A DNA stretch of 64,000 bases from PALSA-911 sp963743035 (lineage in GTDB: Bacteria > Pseudomonadota > Alphaproteobacteria > Acetobacterales > Acetobacteraceae): positions 1 through 64,000 of the forward strand of contig CAVUOB010000002.1 of the NCBI GenBank assembly GCA_963743035.1, written 5' to 3'. The notes under the pieces are model-generated. The model was not told the origin of the DNA, searched no databases, and saw nothing but the letters and a program-made list of their open reading frames with translations. The position numbers were made by a program, and so were the translations under genes. Shown here piece by piece: positions 37,490-48,553 of the stretch (its first letter is position 1; every line of letters starts with the position of its first letter).

Positions 37490-38866
37490 ATGGACGTCGC
37501 TGACGGTCTGCCGCCGGGGGAACGGCGGCGGGCGATGGCCACCCTGTCGATCGCCATCTGTATTTCCGTGCTGGCCACCGCGATCGCCAATATCGCCCTG
37601 CCGGCGATCGCGCGCGACCTGGCGGTGAGCCCGGCGATGTCGGTCTGGGTGGTCAACGCCTATCAGCTGGCGGTGACGGTCTCGCTGCTGCCGTTGTCCT
37701 CGCTCGGCGATATCCATGGCTACCGCCGCGTGTACCTGTTCGGCCTGGTGGTGTTCTGCATCGGCTCCCTGGCCTGCGGGCTGGCCGGGACGCTGCCGCT
37801 GCTGGTGGCCGGGCGGGTGCTGCAGGGCCTTGGCGCGGCGGGCATCATGAGCGTGAACACGGCCCTGGTGCGCTACATCTATCCGCGCTCGCAGCTCGGC
37901 CGCGGCGTCGGGATGACGGCGCTGATCGTGGCGACGTCGTCGGCGGCCGGGCCGTCCCTGGCGGCGGCGATCCTGGCGGTGGCGCCCTGGCAGTGGCTGT
38001 TCATCTTCAACGTGCCGTTCGGGCTGCTGGCGCTGCTGCTGGCGCTGCGCGTGCTGCCGGCGACGCCGAGATCGGGACATGGCTTCGACCTGGCGAGCGC
38101 CCTGCTGAACGGGGCGAGTTTCGGGCTGATGTTCATCGGCATCGACGGGTTCGGCCATGGCCGCGGGACCGGCCTGTCGCTCGCCCTGCTGGTGGCGGGC
38201 ATGGCGATCGCGGTGGTGTTCGTGCGCCGGCAGTTGTCGCTTCCCGCCCCCATGTTGCCGGTGGACCTGTTCCGGCTGCCGATCTTCGCCCTGTCCGTGG
38301 TCACCTCGGTCTGTTCCTATGCCTGCCAGACGCTCGCCTATCTGGCGCTGCCGTTCTACTTCCAATATGTCGGCGGCCAGTCGCAGACCGAGACCGGGCT
38401 GCTGATGACGCCGTGGCCGGCGGTGGTGATCCTCATCGCGCCGATCGCCGGGCGGCTGTCGGATCGCTATCCCGCCGGGCTTCTGGGCGGCTGCGGCCTG
38501 GCGGTGCTGACGGTCGGCATGCTGCTGCTGACCAGCGTGCCCGCCGACGCGCATCCGGCCGATGTGGTCTGGCGGATGCTGATCTGCGGCGTCGGGTTCG
38601 GCTTCTTCCAGTCGCCCAACAACCGGGCCCTGATCGCCAGCGCGCCGCGGGAGCGCAGCGGCGCGGGCAGCGGCATGCTGTCCACGGCGCGGCTGACCGG
38701 GCAGACCATCGGCGGGCTGATCGTCGCCCTGATGCTGGCGCTGACCGGCGGCGGGGTTGAGGGCGTGGCCCGGGGCGCCACGCTCTCGCTGATGATCGGC
38801 GCGGGGTTTTCCGGCGTGGCAATGGTGGTGAGCTTCCTGCGGCTGCGCGGAACCCAGGCTGTTTGA
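37490..38866 (+). CDS. MFS transporter, drug/H+ antiporter type (DHA2-like)
   Basis: 458 residues with about 13-14 hydrophobic segments. Motif A-like GDIHGYRRVYLFG follows the second segment; SVWVVNAYQLAVTVSLLPLS and AGRVLQGLGAAGIM are typical of EmrB/QacA-type exporters. Start ATG 37490 after GGGGGGTGG. It probably exports a toxic or amphipathic compound. Single-gene unit. Confidence 0.85.
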   Translation: MDVADGLPPGERRRAMATLSIAICISVLATAIANIALPAIARDLAVSPAMSVWVVNAYQLAVTVSLLPLSSLGDIHGYRRVYLFGLVVFCIGSLACGLAGTLPLLVAGRVLQGLGAAGIMSVNTALVRYIYPRSQLGRGVGMTALIVATSSAAGPSLAAAILAVAPWQWLFIFNVPFGLLALLLALRVLPATPRSGHGFDLASALLNGASFGLMFIGIDGFGHGRGTGLSLALLVAGMAIAVVFVRRQLSLPAPMLPVDLFRLPIFALSVVTSVCSYACQTLAYLALPFYFQYVGGQSQTETGLLMTPWPAVVILIAPIAGRLSDRYPAGLLGGCGLAVLTVGMLLLTSVPADAHPADVVWRMLICGVGFGFFQSPNNRALIASAPRERSGAGSGMLSTARLTGQTIGGLIVALMLALTGGGVEGVARGATLSLMIGAGFSGVAMVVSFLRLRGTQAV

Positions 38867-38960
38867 CAGGATCTTGTCGATGCGCCCTGGTTGATTTGCC
38901 AGCCGTGCTATAGATCCGGCACGAAAGAGCAACGCCCTACGGCGCTATCGGAGACCGACA

Positions 38961-40800
<1,840 letters not shown>

Positions 40801-40870
40801 TCCAGCGCAATGCGGCCGGCGTCCGTCCGGGGCAAATATCTCCATAACACGCAGTCGACAGGAGCCTTCC

Positions 40871-41344
40871 ATGCTTGAGACCTCCGCCCTTACCGCCGCC
40901 GATCTGATGACGCGCGACGTCATCACCGTGCACCCCGAGGAATCCTTGCGGGAGGCTGCGCTGAAGCTGGTGCGCGCGCGCATCGGCGGCATGCCCGTGG
41001 TGGATGCGGAGGGCCGGGTGGTGGGGATCCTGAGCGAGGGCGATCTGGTTCGCTGGACCGAGGACCTGGATGATCGGCAGTCCTGGTGGCTGAACATGCT
41101 GGCGGACGGCTTCGACCTGGCTCCGGATTTTCTGGAGCAGATCCGCTCGGAGCACGCGCGCGTGCGCACGGTGATGAACAAGGACGTGGTGTCCGTGCCC
41201 GAGACCGCGCCGGCGCGGGAGATCGCCAAGCTGATGTCCGAGCGCAAGTTCAAGCGGGTTCCGGTGCTGCGCGACGGCAAGCTGGTGGGCATCGTTGCCC
41301 GCCTCGATCTGGTCCGTGCGCTGGCGGAATCCGTCAAGCCGTAG
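40871..41344 (+). CDS. Two-CBS-domain protein
   Basis: 157 residues from ATG 40871. CBS1 starts ADLMTRDVITVHPEESL and includes GGMPVVDAEGRVVGILSEGDL. CBS2 starts VRTVMNKDVVSVPETA and includes KRVPVLRDGKLVGIVARLDL. Between them is an amphipathic linker with a tryptophan pair (RQSWWLNML). Such stand-alone CBS pairs bind adenine nucleotides and act as energy sensors. It lies 70 bp after ftsH on the same strand. Confidence 0.88.
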   Translation: MLETSALTAADLMTRDVITVHPEESLREAALKLVRARIGGMPVVDAEGRVVGILSEGDLVRWTEDLDDRQSWWLNMLADGFDLAPDFLEQIRSEHARVRTVMNKDVVSVPETAPAREIAKLMSERKFKRVPVLRDGKLVGIVARLDLVRALAESVKP

Positions 41345-41373
41345 CGCGGCCTGATGCCCGCTCCGGGATCGCG

Positions 41374-42171
41374 CTAGGTCCCAGTCCAGACCGGGTGGCG
41401 CTTAGCCAAGAACGCGTCGATCCCCTCGGCGGCGTCGCGAGCCATCATGTTGCGCGTCATGGTTTCCGAGGCCAGGCGATAGGCGGAGGCCAGGTCCGTC
41501 TCGGCCTGGCGGTAGAAGGCTTCCTTGCCGATGGCGAGCGTCAACGGGCTTTTCGCCGCGATCTGCCCGGCCAGCGCGGCGACGGCCGTGTCGAGCTCGG
41601 CTTCCGGGACGACGCGGTTGACCAGGCCCAGCTCTCGCGCGCGGGCGGCGTCGATCAAATCGCCGGTCAGCAGCATTTCCATTGCCGCCTTGCGGCTGAC
41701 GGCCCGCGACAGCGCGACCATCGGGGTGGAGCAGAACAGGCCGATATTGACCCCCGGCGTGGCAAATCGCGCCGTGTCCGCGGCGACGGCGAGGTCGCAG
41801 CTGGCGACCAGCTGGCAGCCCGCGGCGGTGGCGACACCGTGCACGCGGGCGATGACGGGCTTGGGCAGGTTGACGAACTGCTGCATCAGCCGCGAGCATT
41901 GGTCGAACAGCGCCGCATAGGCCGCGCGATCCGGATTGGCGCGGATTTCGCGCAGATCGTGGCCGGCGCAGAAGGCCGGGCCGGCGCCGCCGATCACCAC
42001 CACATGGACGCTGCGGTCCTGCGCGATGTCCGCCAGCGCATCCGCCAGCGCCGCCATCAGCGCGATGGACAGCGCATTGCGCGCCTGGGGGCGGTTCAGC
42101 GTCAGATAGGCGACCTGGTCCGCGTCGCGGCGGAGCAGGACAGGATCGGATTCCTGGAGTGCTGCACTCAT
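41374..42171 (-). CDS. Enoyl-CoA hydratase/isomerase-family protein
   Basis: 265 residues, crotonase fold. The first oxyanion-hole segment is GPAFCAGHDLREI, and the second is KPVIARVHGVATAAGCQLVASCDLAVAA. The usual catalytic Glu positions are not both present (GVNIGLFCSTPM is where one is expected), which fits the ECHDC3-like subgroup rather than a classical hydratase. Convergent with the CBS gene, 29 bp apart. Confidence 0.82.
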   Translation of the reverse strand: MSAALQESDPVLLRRDADQVAYLTLNRPQARNALSIALMAALADALADIAQDRSVHVVVIGGAGPAFCAGHDLREIRANPDRAAYAALFDQCSRLMQQFVNLPKPVIARVHGVATAAGCQLVASCDLAVAADTARFATPGVNIGLFCSTPMVALSRAVSRKAAMEMLLTGDLIDAARARELGLVNRVVPEAELDTAVAALAGQIAAKSPLTLAIGKEAFYRQAETDLASAYRLASETMTRNMMARDAAEGIDAFLAKRHPVWTGT

Positions 42172-42279
42172 CGGGGGAGCCCCTGGGTTGCTCGTTACCG
42201 TTGAAAGATCCTACTGCCTGCATGGCAGCGCGGCAAATCGAGGGGATCGGCGAGATTCCGGCCGGACCCGGTTTGCTCT

Positions 42280-43998
42280 ATGAGTCCGGAAATGCTGCCG
42301 TTTTATGACAAAATTCCCCGCCTGGCTGCCTCCCTGCGCGACCTGCCGGCGGGATGGATGGCGCACGACCTGCCGGCCGGGTTGGTGCTGGCGGCAATCG
42401 CCCTGCCCGAACAACTGGCGACCGCGCGCCTGGCGGGTTTGCCGGCGGAAACCGGCCTGCTTGCTTTCGCCGGCGGGGTGGTGGGCTATCTGGTCTTCGG
42501 CACCAACCGGTTCCTGTCGGTGGGCGCCAACTCGACGATCGCCCCGATCATCGCCGGCGGGCTTGCGGCCGCCGTTGTCGGCAGCGGTCTGCCTTATGGC
42601 GAAATGGCGGTGATGCTGTCGATGATCGTCGGCCTGGTTCTGCTCGCCGCCGGGGCCCTGCAGGCGGGCTGGGTGTCGGATCTGCTGTCGGTGCCCGTCA
42701 CCTGCGGGTTCCTGGCGGGGATCTCCGTCCACATTACCGTGCATCAATTGCCGTCGCTGCTGGGCCTCCCGCCCGCGGCGGGGAGCATCCTGATGCAGCT
42801 GCAGGCGGTCCAGGCGCAGTTGCCGCAGGCGAATACGACCGTGCTGATGATCGGCGCGGGCGTATTCGCGATCACCTTGCTGGCCGAGCGCATCCGCCCC
42901 CGCTTTCCGGGCGCGCTGCTCGGCGTGGCGGCATCGGCGGTCGCGGTGGCGGCGCTGGGCCTGCAGGCCCGCGGGGTCGCCGTACTCGGGGCGGTGCACG
43001 CCAGCGTGCCCTGGCCGGTGATCCTCGGGCTGCAGGACATGCGGGACCTCGCGCGGCTGGTCCCGTTGGCGTTCATCATCGCCATGGTCTGCATGATGCA
43101 GACTGCGGCTGTGGTCCGGTCCTTCCCGTCTCGGGAGAGCGGCATGGACGAGCATGTCAGTCCCAGCTTCATGGGCGTTGGCATGGGCTGTGTTCTCTCC
43201 GGCCTGCTGGGCGCGTTTCCGGTCAACGCCAGCCCGCCGCGCACCGCCATCGTTGCCGAGGCCGGCGGGAAATCCGGTTTCACGGGACTGTGCGCGGTGG
43301 CGGCGATCACGCTGCTGGTCGTGTTCGGGGGATCGCTGCTGTCCTACGTGCCGCAGGCGGCGCTGGCCGGCGTACTGCTGATGGTGGCGGTGCGGATTTT
43401 CCGGCTGCGGGAGATCCGGAGCATCCTGCGCCAGTCCCGCGGCGAGTTCGCGCTGGTTGCCGCCGCAGCGCTGCTGGTCGTGCTGTTGCCGATCGAAAAC
43501 GGCATGCTGCTGGCGATCGTGCTGTCCTTGCTGCACAGCCTGTACATCATGGCCCGTCCGTTGACCGCGGAACTCGCCCGCGCTCCCGGCACAACCATCT
43601 GGTGGCCGCCGGAGCCGGGCCAGCATGGCGAGTACGAGCCCGGCGTGCTGGTCTTCGCGCCCGCCGCGCCGATCAACTTCACCAATGCCCGGTTCGTCTT
43701 CCGCCGGCTGAGCGCGCTGGCGGCGACGAAACGCGGGCTGCGCCTGGTCGTGGTCGATGCCAGCGGGGTCACGAATATCGACTACACCGGCGCGCAGCTC
43801 GCCATCCAGGCGGTGGCCGGGTTCCACGGGCGCGGTGTCGCGGTGGCCCTGGCCCGGCTTTCGGCCGAGCGCGCAGAAGCCCAGGCGGAACGGACGGGCC
43901 TGCTGGCGGCGGTCGGCAAGGACCGCGTCTACCTGTCGGTGGAAGACGCGGTCCGTGCCTTCGTCAGTGCGAAGGCGCCGGCCCCCCTGCGCGGATGA
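42280..43998 (+). CDS. SulP-family anion transporter with STAS domain
   Basis: 572 residues. The transmembrane core (residues ~20-420) carries SulP features (DLPAGLVLAAIALPEQLATA, then SVGANSTIAPIIAGGLAAAV and GAFPVNASPPRTAI). The C-terminal STAS domain spans ~450-560 with VVVDASGVTNIDYTGAQ. It exchanges or imports anions such as sulfate or bicarbonate. The 3' end overlaps the convergent acyl-CoA ligase gene by 35 bp. Confidence 0.87.
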   Translation: MSPEMLPFYDKIPRLAASLRDLPAGWMAHDLPAGLVLAAIALPEQLATARLAGLPAETGLLAFAGGVVGYLVFGTNRFLSVGANSTIAPIIAGGLAAAVVGSGLPYGEMAVMLSMIVGLVLLAAGALQAGWVSDLLSVPVTCGFLAGISVHITVHQLPSLLGLPPAAGSILMQLQAVQAQLPQANTTVLMIGAGVFAITLLAERIRPRFPGALLGVAASAVAVAALGLQARGVAVLGAVHASVPWPVILGLQDMRDLARLVPLAFIIAMVCMMQTAAVVRSFPSRESGMDEHVSPSFMGVGMGCVLSGLLGAFPVNASPPRTAIVAEAGGKSGFTGLCAVAAITLLVVFGGSLLSYVPQAALAGVLLMVAVRIFRLREIRSILRQSRGEFALVAAAALLVVLLPIENGMLLAIVLSLLHSLYIMARPLTAELARAPGTTIWWPPEPGQHGEYEPGVLVFAPAAPINFTNARFVFRRLSALAATKRGLRLVVVDASGVTNIDYTGAQLAIQAVAGFHGRGVAVALARLSAERAEAQAERTGLLAAVGKDRVYLSVEDAVRAFVSAKAPAPLRG

Positions 43999-46120
43999 TC
44001 AGCGCGTCCACGGCGGTGATCCGATCGCCGGCGCAGATCAGCGGATTGACGTCGAGCTCCGCGATCGCCTCCCGCTGGTCGTCGGCGAATTCCGACACGC
44101 GGCAGACGATTTCCGCCAGCCGGTTCAGGTCGGTCGCCTGCATGCCGCGAAATCCCTCCAGCAGCGTCACGCCTTTCAGGGATTGCAGCATCTCCAGCGC
44201 CTCGGCGTGGCTGACCGGGGCGGGCAGTAGCGCCGTGTCCTTCATCAGCTCCACCAGAATGCCGCCGAGGCCGACCACCACCAGCGGGCCGAACAGCGGA
44301 TCGACGCGCGCGCCGACCACCATCTCCACCCCCTGCGGCACCATCGGCTGCACCAGCACGCCGTTGATGCGCGGCGGCGGGCTCACCTTGTGCGCATTTT
44401 CCATCACCGCCGCATAGGCCTCGCGCACCTCCGCCGCGGTCTTCAGGTTCAGCCGGATCACCCCGGCCTCGGTCTTGTGCGGCAGGTCCGGGCTTTCCAC
44501 CTTCAGCACCACCGGCAGGCCCAGGGCTTCCGCCGCTGCCGCGGCCTCGTCCGCGCTTTGCACGAGCTTTTCGCCGACCACGGGAACGCCGTACAGGGCC
44601 AGCACTTCCTTCGCTTCCCGCTCGGTCAGCGTGGCGTTCGCGGCTGCGGCGATCAGCTTGGCCGCTGCCGCCTTCGCGCTGGCCGGCGCGATACGCCGCG
44701 CGGGCGCGACCGGTGTCTGGCGCTTTTCCTCGCGCCACATCCAGGCATCGATCGTGGCGAAAAGGTTGTTCATGGAACGGAACAGCGACACGTGGCGCGT
44801 GCTCTCGATCTCCTTCATGCCCGGGCCGCCCATCCACTCGCTGATCCAGCCCATGCAGATCGGCTTGCCGTTATTGGCGGCCAGTTCGTCGAACACCGGA
44901 ATGCGCCCGAGCGAGGGCACGTAGGCATATGGATGCGGCACGATCAGCGCCGCGTAATCCGGCGATCCCAGCAGCGCATTGGCGCAGGCGGCCAGGGATG
45001 TCGGGTTGGACAGCACCTGCGCGGTGACGTCGCAGGGATTGCGCACCGCGCCGAACTCGGGGACATGCTGCTCCAGCACCGCGCGCACGTCGTCGCTGGG
45101 CTGCGGCAGGTCGACATTGTGTTGCTCCGCCCGGTCGGCGGCCATGATCGCCGCGCCGCCGGATGTGGCCACCACCGCCACGCCCTTCGCCTGCGGCGCC
45201 GGCGACTTCGCCAGGAAGGCCGCGGTTTCCAGCAGATGCTCGTAATCATCGACAACGATCGCGCCGGCGCGCTTGAACGCCGCCTTGTAGGCGGCATGCG
45301 ATCCGGCCAGGGAGCCGGTGTGCGACATCGCCGCGGTCGCGCCCTGTTCGCCCGATGCCATCTTGAAGATGATCAGCGGCTTGTTGGCGGCCCAGGCGGT
45401 GTCGCAGGCGCGCAGCAGCCGTTGCGGTTCCGCCATGCCCTCGAACACCAGGGCGATCGCGGCGCAATCGGGTTCCTCGGCCAGGAAGCTCACGTAATCG
45501 GCCATGTCCACGTCGCAGGAATTGCCCGACGTGAGCACGTGGCTGACCGCGATCCCGCGCGAGGATGCCTGCGCCAGCGCCATGCCGAGCGCGCCGGACT
45601 GGCTGATGATGCCGATCGATCGCGGCCCCGGCTCCATCTTCGGCGCCAGGTTCATGAAGGTGATGCGCGCGTCCGACGTGGTGTTGACCACGCCGATGCA
45701 GTTCGGCCCGACGATGCGCAGCCCGCTGTCGCGCGCGATGGCCTGCAGCCGTTCCTGCTGCGCGATGCGGTCGTCCTTGCCGGTTTCCGAATAGCCCGAC
45801 GCGAAGATGATCGCGCCGCCGACGCCGGCGGCTGCGCATTCACGGACGATGTCCTCCACCGCCTCCCGCGCCGCGCAGATCACGGCGCAGTCCACCTTTT
45901 CCGGCAGGGCCGTGACCGAGGGATAGCATTTCTTCTCGCCGATGGTTTCATAACGCGCATTCACCGGATAATAGCGGCCGGTGTAGTTCTGCAGATTGTG
46001 CAGCACGCGTTCGCCGAAGGCTCCCGAGCGCTGGGAGGCGCCGATGACCGCGATGGAGGCGGGATTGAGCAGGCGCGACAGTTCGGCGCGGCCGTAGTTG
46101 GCTCTCAACGAATTTTTCAT
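43964..46120 (-). CDS. NDP-forming acyl-CoA ligase (acetate-CoA ligase family, fused subunits)
   Basis: 718 residues from ATG 46120 (MKNSLRANYGRAEL). The N-terminal CoA-binding domain (LNPASIAVIGASQRSGAFG) is followed by a ligase domain whose phosphohistidine segment is AAMSHTGSLAGSHAAYKAAF. The C-terminal ATP-grasp part begins near TLTEREAKEVLALYGVPVVG and ends LDVNPLICAGDRI. These enzymes make an acyl-CoA from an acid with ATP or GTP, or the reverse. Divergent from the SDR gene; the shared region is 126 bp. Confidence 0.87.
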   Translation of the reverse strand: MKNSLRANYGRAELSRLLNPASIAVIGASQRSGAFGERVLHNLQNYTGRYYPVNARYETIGEKKCYPSVTALPEKVDCAVICAAREAVEDIVRECAAAGVGGAIIFASGYSETGKDDRIAQQERLQAIARDSGLRIVGPNCIGVVNTTSDARITFMNLAPKMEPGPRSIGIISQSGALGMALAQASSRGIAVSHVLTSGNSCDVDMADYVSFLAEEPDCAAIALVFEGMAEPQRLLRACDTAWAANKPLIIFKMASGEQGATAAMSHTGSLAGSHAAYKAAFKRAGAIVVDDYEHLLETAAFLAKSPAPQAKGVAVVATSGGAAIMAADRAEQHNVDLPQPSDDVRAVLEQHVPEFGAVRNPCDVTAQVLSNPTSLAACANALLGSPDYAALIVPHPYAYVPSLGRIPVFDELAANNGKPICMGWISEWMGGPGMKEIESTRHVSLFRSMNNLFATIDAWMWREEKRQTPVAPARRIAPASAKAAAAKLIAAAANATLTEREAKEVLALYGVPVVGEKLVQSADEAAAAAEALGLPVVLKVESPDLPHKTEAGVIRLNLKTAAEVREAYAAVMENAHKVSPPPRINGVLVQPMVPQGVEMVVGARVDPLFGPLVVVGLGGILVELMKDTALLPAPVSHAEALEMLQSLKGVTLLEGFRGMQATDLNRLAEIVCRVSEFADDQREAIAELDVNPLICAGDRITAVDALIIRAGGPAPSH

Positions 46121-46246
46121 AACGATTCCGAATGACGTTCCCTGGTGGCGCTCTCGTGGGGACCTTGATTGACGTGTCCCTGTTCGCAAGCATACTCACG
46201 AGTAAGAATTCGCGGCAAGCAGCCGCACCACCGGGAGAAACGCCTG

Positions 46247-47032
46247 ATGTCCTCATTGTTCGATCTGACCGGCAAGGTCGCCGTCATCACCGGCTCTTCC
46301 AAGGGGATCGGCCGCGCAATCGCCGAGCGCCTGGCAGAGCATGGCGCCAAGGTCGTCATCTCCAGCCGCAAGCGGGACGCCTGCGAAGCGGTTGCCGAGG
46401 GCATCAAGGCCAAAGGCGGCACCGCCGCCGTCATTCCCTGCCATATCAGCCGCAAGGAGGAACTGCAGGCCCTGGTCGACGGCACCAACGCGCTTTGGGG
46501 CAGGATCGACATCCTGGTCTGCAATGCCGCGCTGAACCCGTATTACGGCCCCGCCGCCGGCTGCCCGGACGAGGCGTACGAGCGCACCATGGGGGCGAAT
46601 GTGCGCAGCAATTTCTGGCTGACCAACATGGTCGCGCCGCAGATGGCCGAGCGCGGGCAGGGTGGCTCGATCATCATCGTCTCCTCCATCGGCGGCCTGC
46701 GCGGGTCGGCCAGGCTCGGCGTCTACGCCATCTCCAAGGCGGCGGACATGCAGTTGGCCCGCAACCTCTGCGTGGAATGGGGGCCGCACAACATCCGCGC
46801 CAACTGCATCGCCCCGGGCCTGGTGCGCACCGACTTCGCCCGCGCGCTGTGGGAAAACCCCGAGCTCTACAGGAAGCGGACCAAGGACACCCCGCTGCAG
46901 CGCATCGGCGAACCCGACGAAATCGCCGGCTGCGCGGTGTTCCTGGCCTCCGACGCCGGCAGCTTCACCACCGGCCAGACGATTGTGATTGATGGCGGCA
47001 CCACGGCGGGGGCGGTGGTTTCGGACGACTAG
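46247..47032 (+). CDS. Short-chain dehydrogenase/reductase
   Basis: 261 residues; ATG 46247 follows CGGGAGAAACG. Cofactor motif TGSSKGIGRAIAERLAEHG, structural NAA (VCNAALNPYYGPA), catalytic Ser in IVSSIGGLRG and YxxxK in VYAISKAAD. The C-terminus GQTIVIDGGTTAG is typical of classical SDRs. An Arg in SSRKRDAC after the second strand suggests NADP preference. Substrate unknown; CoA-pathway neighbours suggest a hydroxyacyl or alcohol step. Confidence 0.87.
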   Translation: MSSLFDLTGKVAVITGSSKGIGRAIAERLAEHGAKVVISSRKRDACEAVAEGIKAKGGTAAVIPCHISRKEELQALVDGTNALWGRIDILVCNAALNPYYGPAAGCPDEAYERTMGANVRSNFWLTNMVAPQMAERGQGGSIIIVSSIGGLRGSARLGVYAISKAADMQLARNLCVEWGPHNIRANCIAPGLVRTDFARALWENPELYRKRTKDTPLQRIGEPDEIAGCAVFLASDAGSFTTGQTIVIDGGTTAGAVVSDD

Positions 47033-47254
47033 GGAAGCAGGCAAGGGCAGGGATTCTGCCCCCATGCCTGGAGTGTGGGGACCCCGCCAAAGGGCGCAGC
47101 CTTTTGGCAACCGTCTACATTCAGGTTCACGACTGCGCGATCTTCATGGTCGGGGCAGTATCAGGCCATCTTTTGCCATATTTGATTGTCATCTCCTGGC
47201 TGACAGCGCGCGCCTGACCAGCGCTGTTCGCGGAAAAGACAATGGGATTGGCCG

Positions 47255-47568
47255 ATGAATATTAGGTTTGCTTGGAAAATAGTCTTGGCTGCGGCAACAT
47301 TGGCCACGATTGCCAATCCTGTGCTTGCGGATGGCCGCCACTGGCACGGCGATGGCGGGGATTGGCGCTATGGCGGCTCGGCGGCGTGGTGGTGGCGCCA
47401 CCGGTTTATTACCCGCCGCCGGTCGTCTACGCGGCTCCGCCCGTCGTCTATGCGCCTCCGCCCGTCGTTTATGCGCCGCCGCCGGTGGTCTATGCCGCTC
47501 CCCCTGTCGCGGTGCTGCCCGCCGCACCCTCCAGTCTTTCAATCGGCGTCAGCATTCCGCTGCACTGA
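47255..47568 (+). CDS. Small exported YAPPPVV-repeat protein, frameshifted
   Basis: A signal peptide (MNIRFAWKIVLAAATLATIANPVLA) is followed by DGRHWHGDGGDWRYGG. The frame then breaks around 47373-47385 (GGCGGCTCGGCGGCG). The other frame continues GGVVVAPPVYYPPP and three further PPVVYA-type repeats to PLH at 47568. One missing base accounts for it (about 104 residues). Proteins of this form are common small envelope proteins in acetic acid bacteria and rhizobia; function unknown. Confidence 0.65.
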
Positions 47569-47599
47569 TCGACGGCCTCTCCGGATGAATGGAATGACC

Positions 47600-47899
47600 A
47601 TGCGCACAAGCGTCAGAACCCTGATCGTTGTCGCGGCCGCTGCCAGTGTCCTGGCGGGTTGCACCAACCCGCGTGACCCCGGCCAGCGGGCGCTGGGGGG
47701 TGCCGCGATCGGCGCCGGCGCCGGGGCGGCGCTGGGAGGGATCGCCGGCGGCGGCGGTGGCGCGCTGACCGGCGCGGTGATCGGCGGCGCTGTCGGAGCG
47801 GTAGGCGGAGTCCTGACCACGCCGCATGAGCCTGCCCAGACTGCCTACCGCGGGTCGCCGCCGCGATCCGGCCCCTACCAGGTACCTGAGGAGGGCTGA
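47600..47899 (+). CDS. Glycine-zipper lipoprotein
   Basis: 99 residues. MRTSVRTLIVVAAAASVLAGC ends in a lipobox (LAGC), so it is probably lipidated and membrane-anchored. Residues ~30-75 are Gly/Ala-rich (GGAAIGAGAGAALGGIAGGG, then TGAVIGGAVGAVGG), a glycine-zipper 2TM-like segment. In-frame ATGs at 47585 and 47594 are alternative starts. It overlaps the next start codon (TGATG). Confidence 0.72.
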   Translation: MRTSVRTLIVVAAAASVLAGCTNPRDPGQRALGGAAIGAGAGAALGGIAGGGGGALTGAVIGGAVGAVGGVLTTPHEPAQTAYRGSPPRSGPYQVPEEG

Positions 47900-48549
47900 T
47901 GCGTTTCGCCCATCGCCATCGCCTGTACTGTCTGTCAGCCGCAGTAGCCGTGCTGGCAATGGCGGCGCCCGGTGCCATGGCACAGCCGACGGAGATCTAC
48001 CGCGGCGGCCTGTGGTCGGCCTATAGCGGCAGCGGTGACGATCAGCGCCCCCTGTGCGGTATCGCCACCACGGGCGGGGAAGGCCGGCGGGTGGCGGTGC
48101 AGCAATATGGCGGCGAGACCGGCCTGGAGCTTCAGCTCAGCAAGGACAGCTGGGCAATCCCGGATAACACGACCGTGGAATTGCAGTTCCAGTTCGATGG
48201 CCGCGAGCCCACGACGGAGCAGGCCGTCGGCGCGGGGCACACCCTTATCGTGCGCTTGCCGATGGAACGATCCGTCCTGTTCATGCGCGCATTGCGCCAT
48301 GCGCGGGTGATGCGCGTGCTGTTTCCGACCGGCAACGAGCAGCCCTGGACAGGCGGATTATCCGGCAGCGCCAATGCCATCACGGCGTTCAACAACTGCC
48401 GGGCGAGCCTGGCGCCGCAGGAGCCGACCCAGCCATTTCGGCCCGCGGCACCCCCGGCGCCGTCAAATTCGGCTCCCACGCAACCATTTATCGCGCCAAC
48501 ACCAACACCAACACCAACACCAGCGCCAGCACCACCGCAGAGAAGCTGA
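47899..48549 (+). CDS. Exported protein with proline/threonine-rich tail
   Basis: 216 residues, signal peptide ending GAMAQP. The central domain (AVQQYGGETGLELQLSKDSW, then ELQFQFDGREPTTEQA) resembles small periplasmic proteins of unknown function. The last ~50 residues are Pro/Thr-rich, ending with a PTPTPTPTPAPAPP array encoded by CCAACA repeats, possibly a wall- or membrane-spanning linker. Translationally coupled to the lipoprotein gene. Confidence 0.65.
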   Translation: MRFAHRHRLYCLSAAVAVLAMAAPGAMAQPTEIYRGGLWSAYSGSGDDQRPLCGIATTGGEGRRVAVQQYGGETGLELQLSKDSWAIPDNTTVELQFQFDGREPTTEQAVGAGHTLIVRLPMERSVLFMRALRHARVMRVLFPTGNEQPWTGGLSGSANAITAFNNCRASLAPQEPTQPFRPAAPPAPSNSAPTQPFIAPTPTPTPTPAPAPPQRS

Positions 48550-48553
48550 GCGG

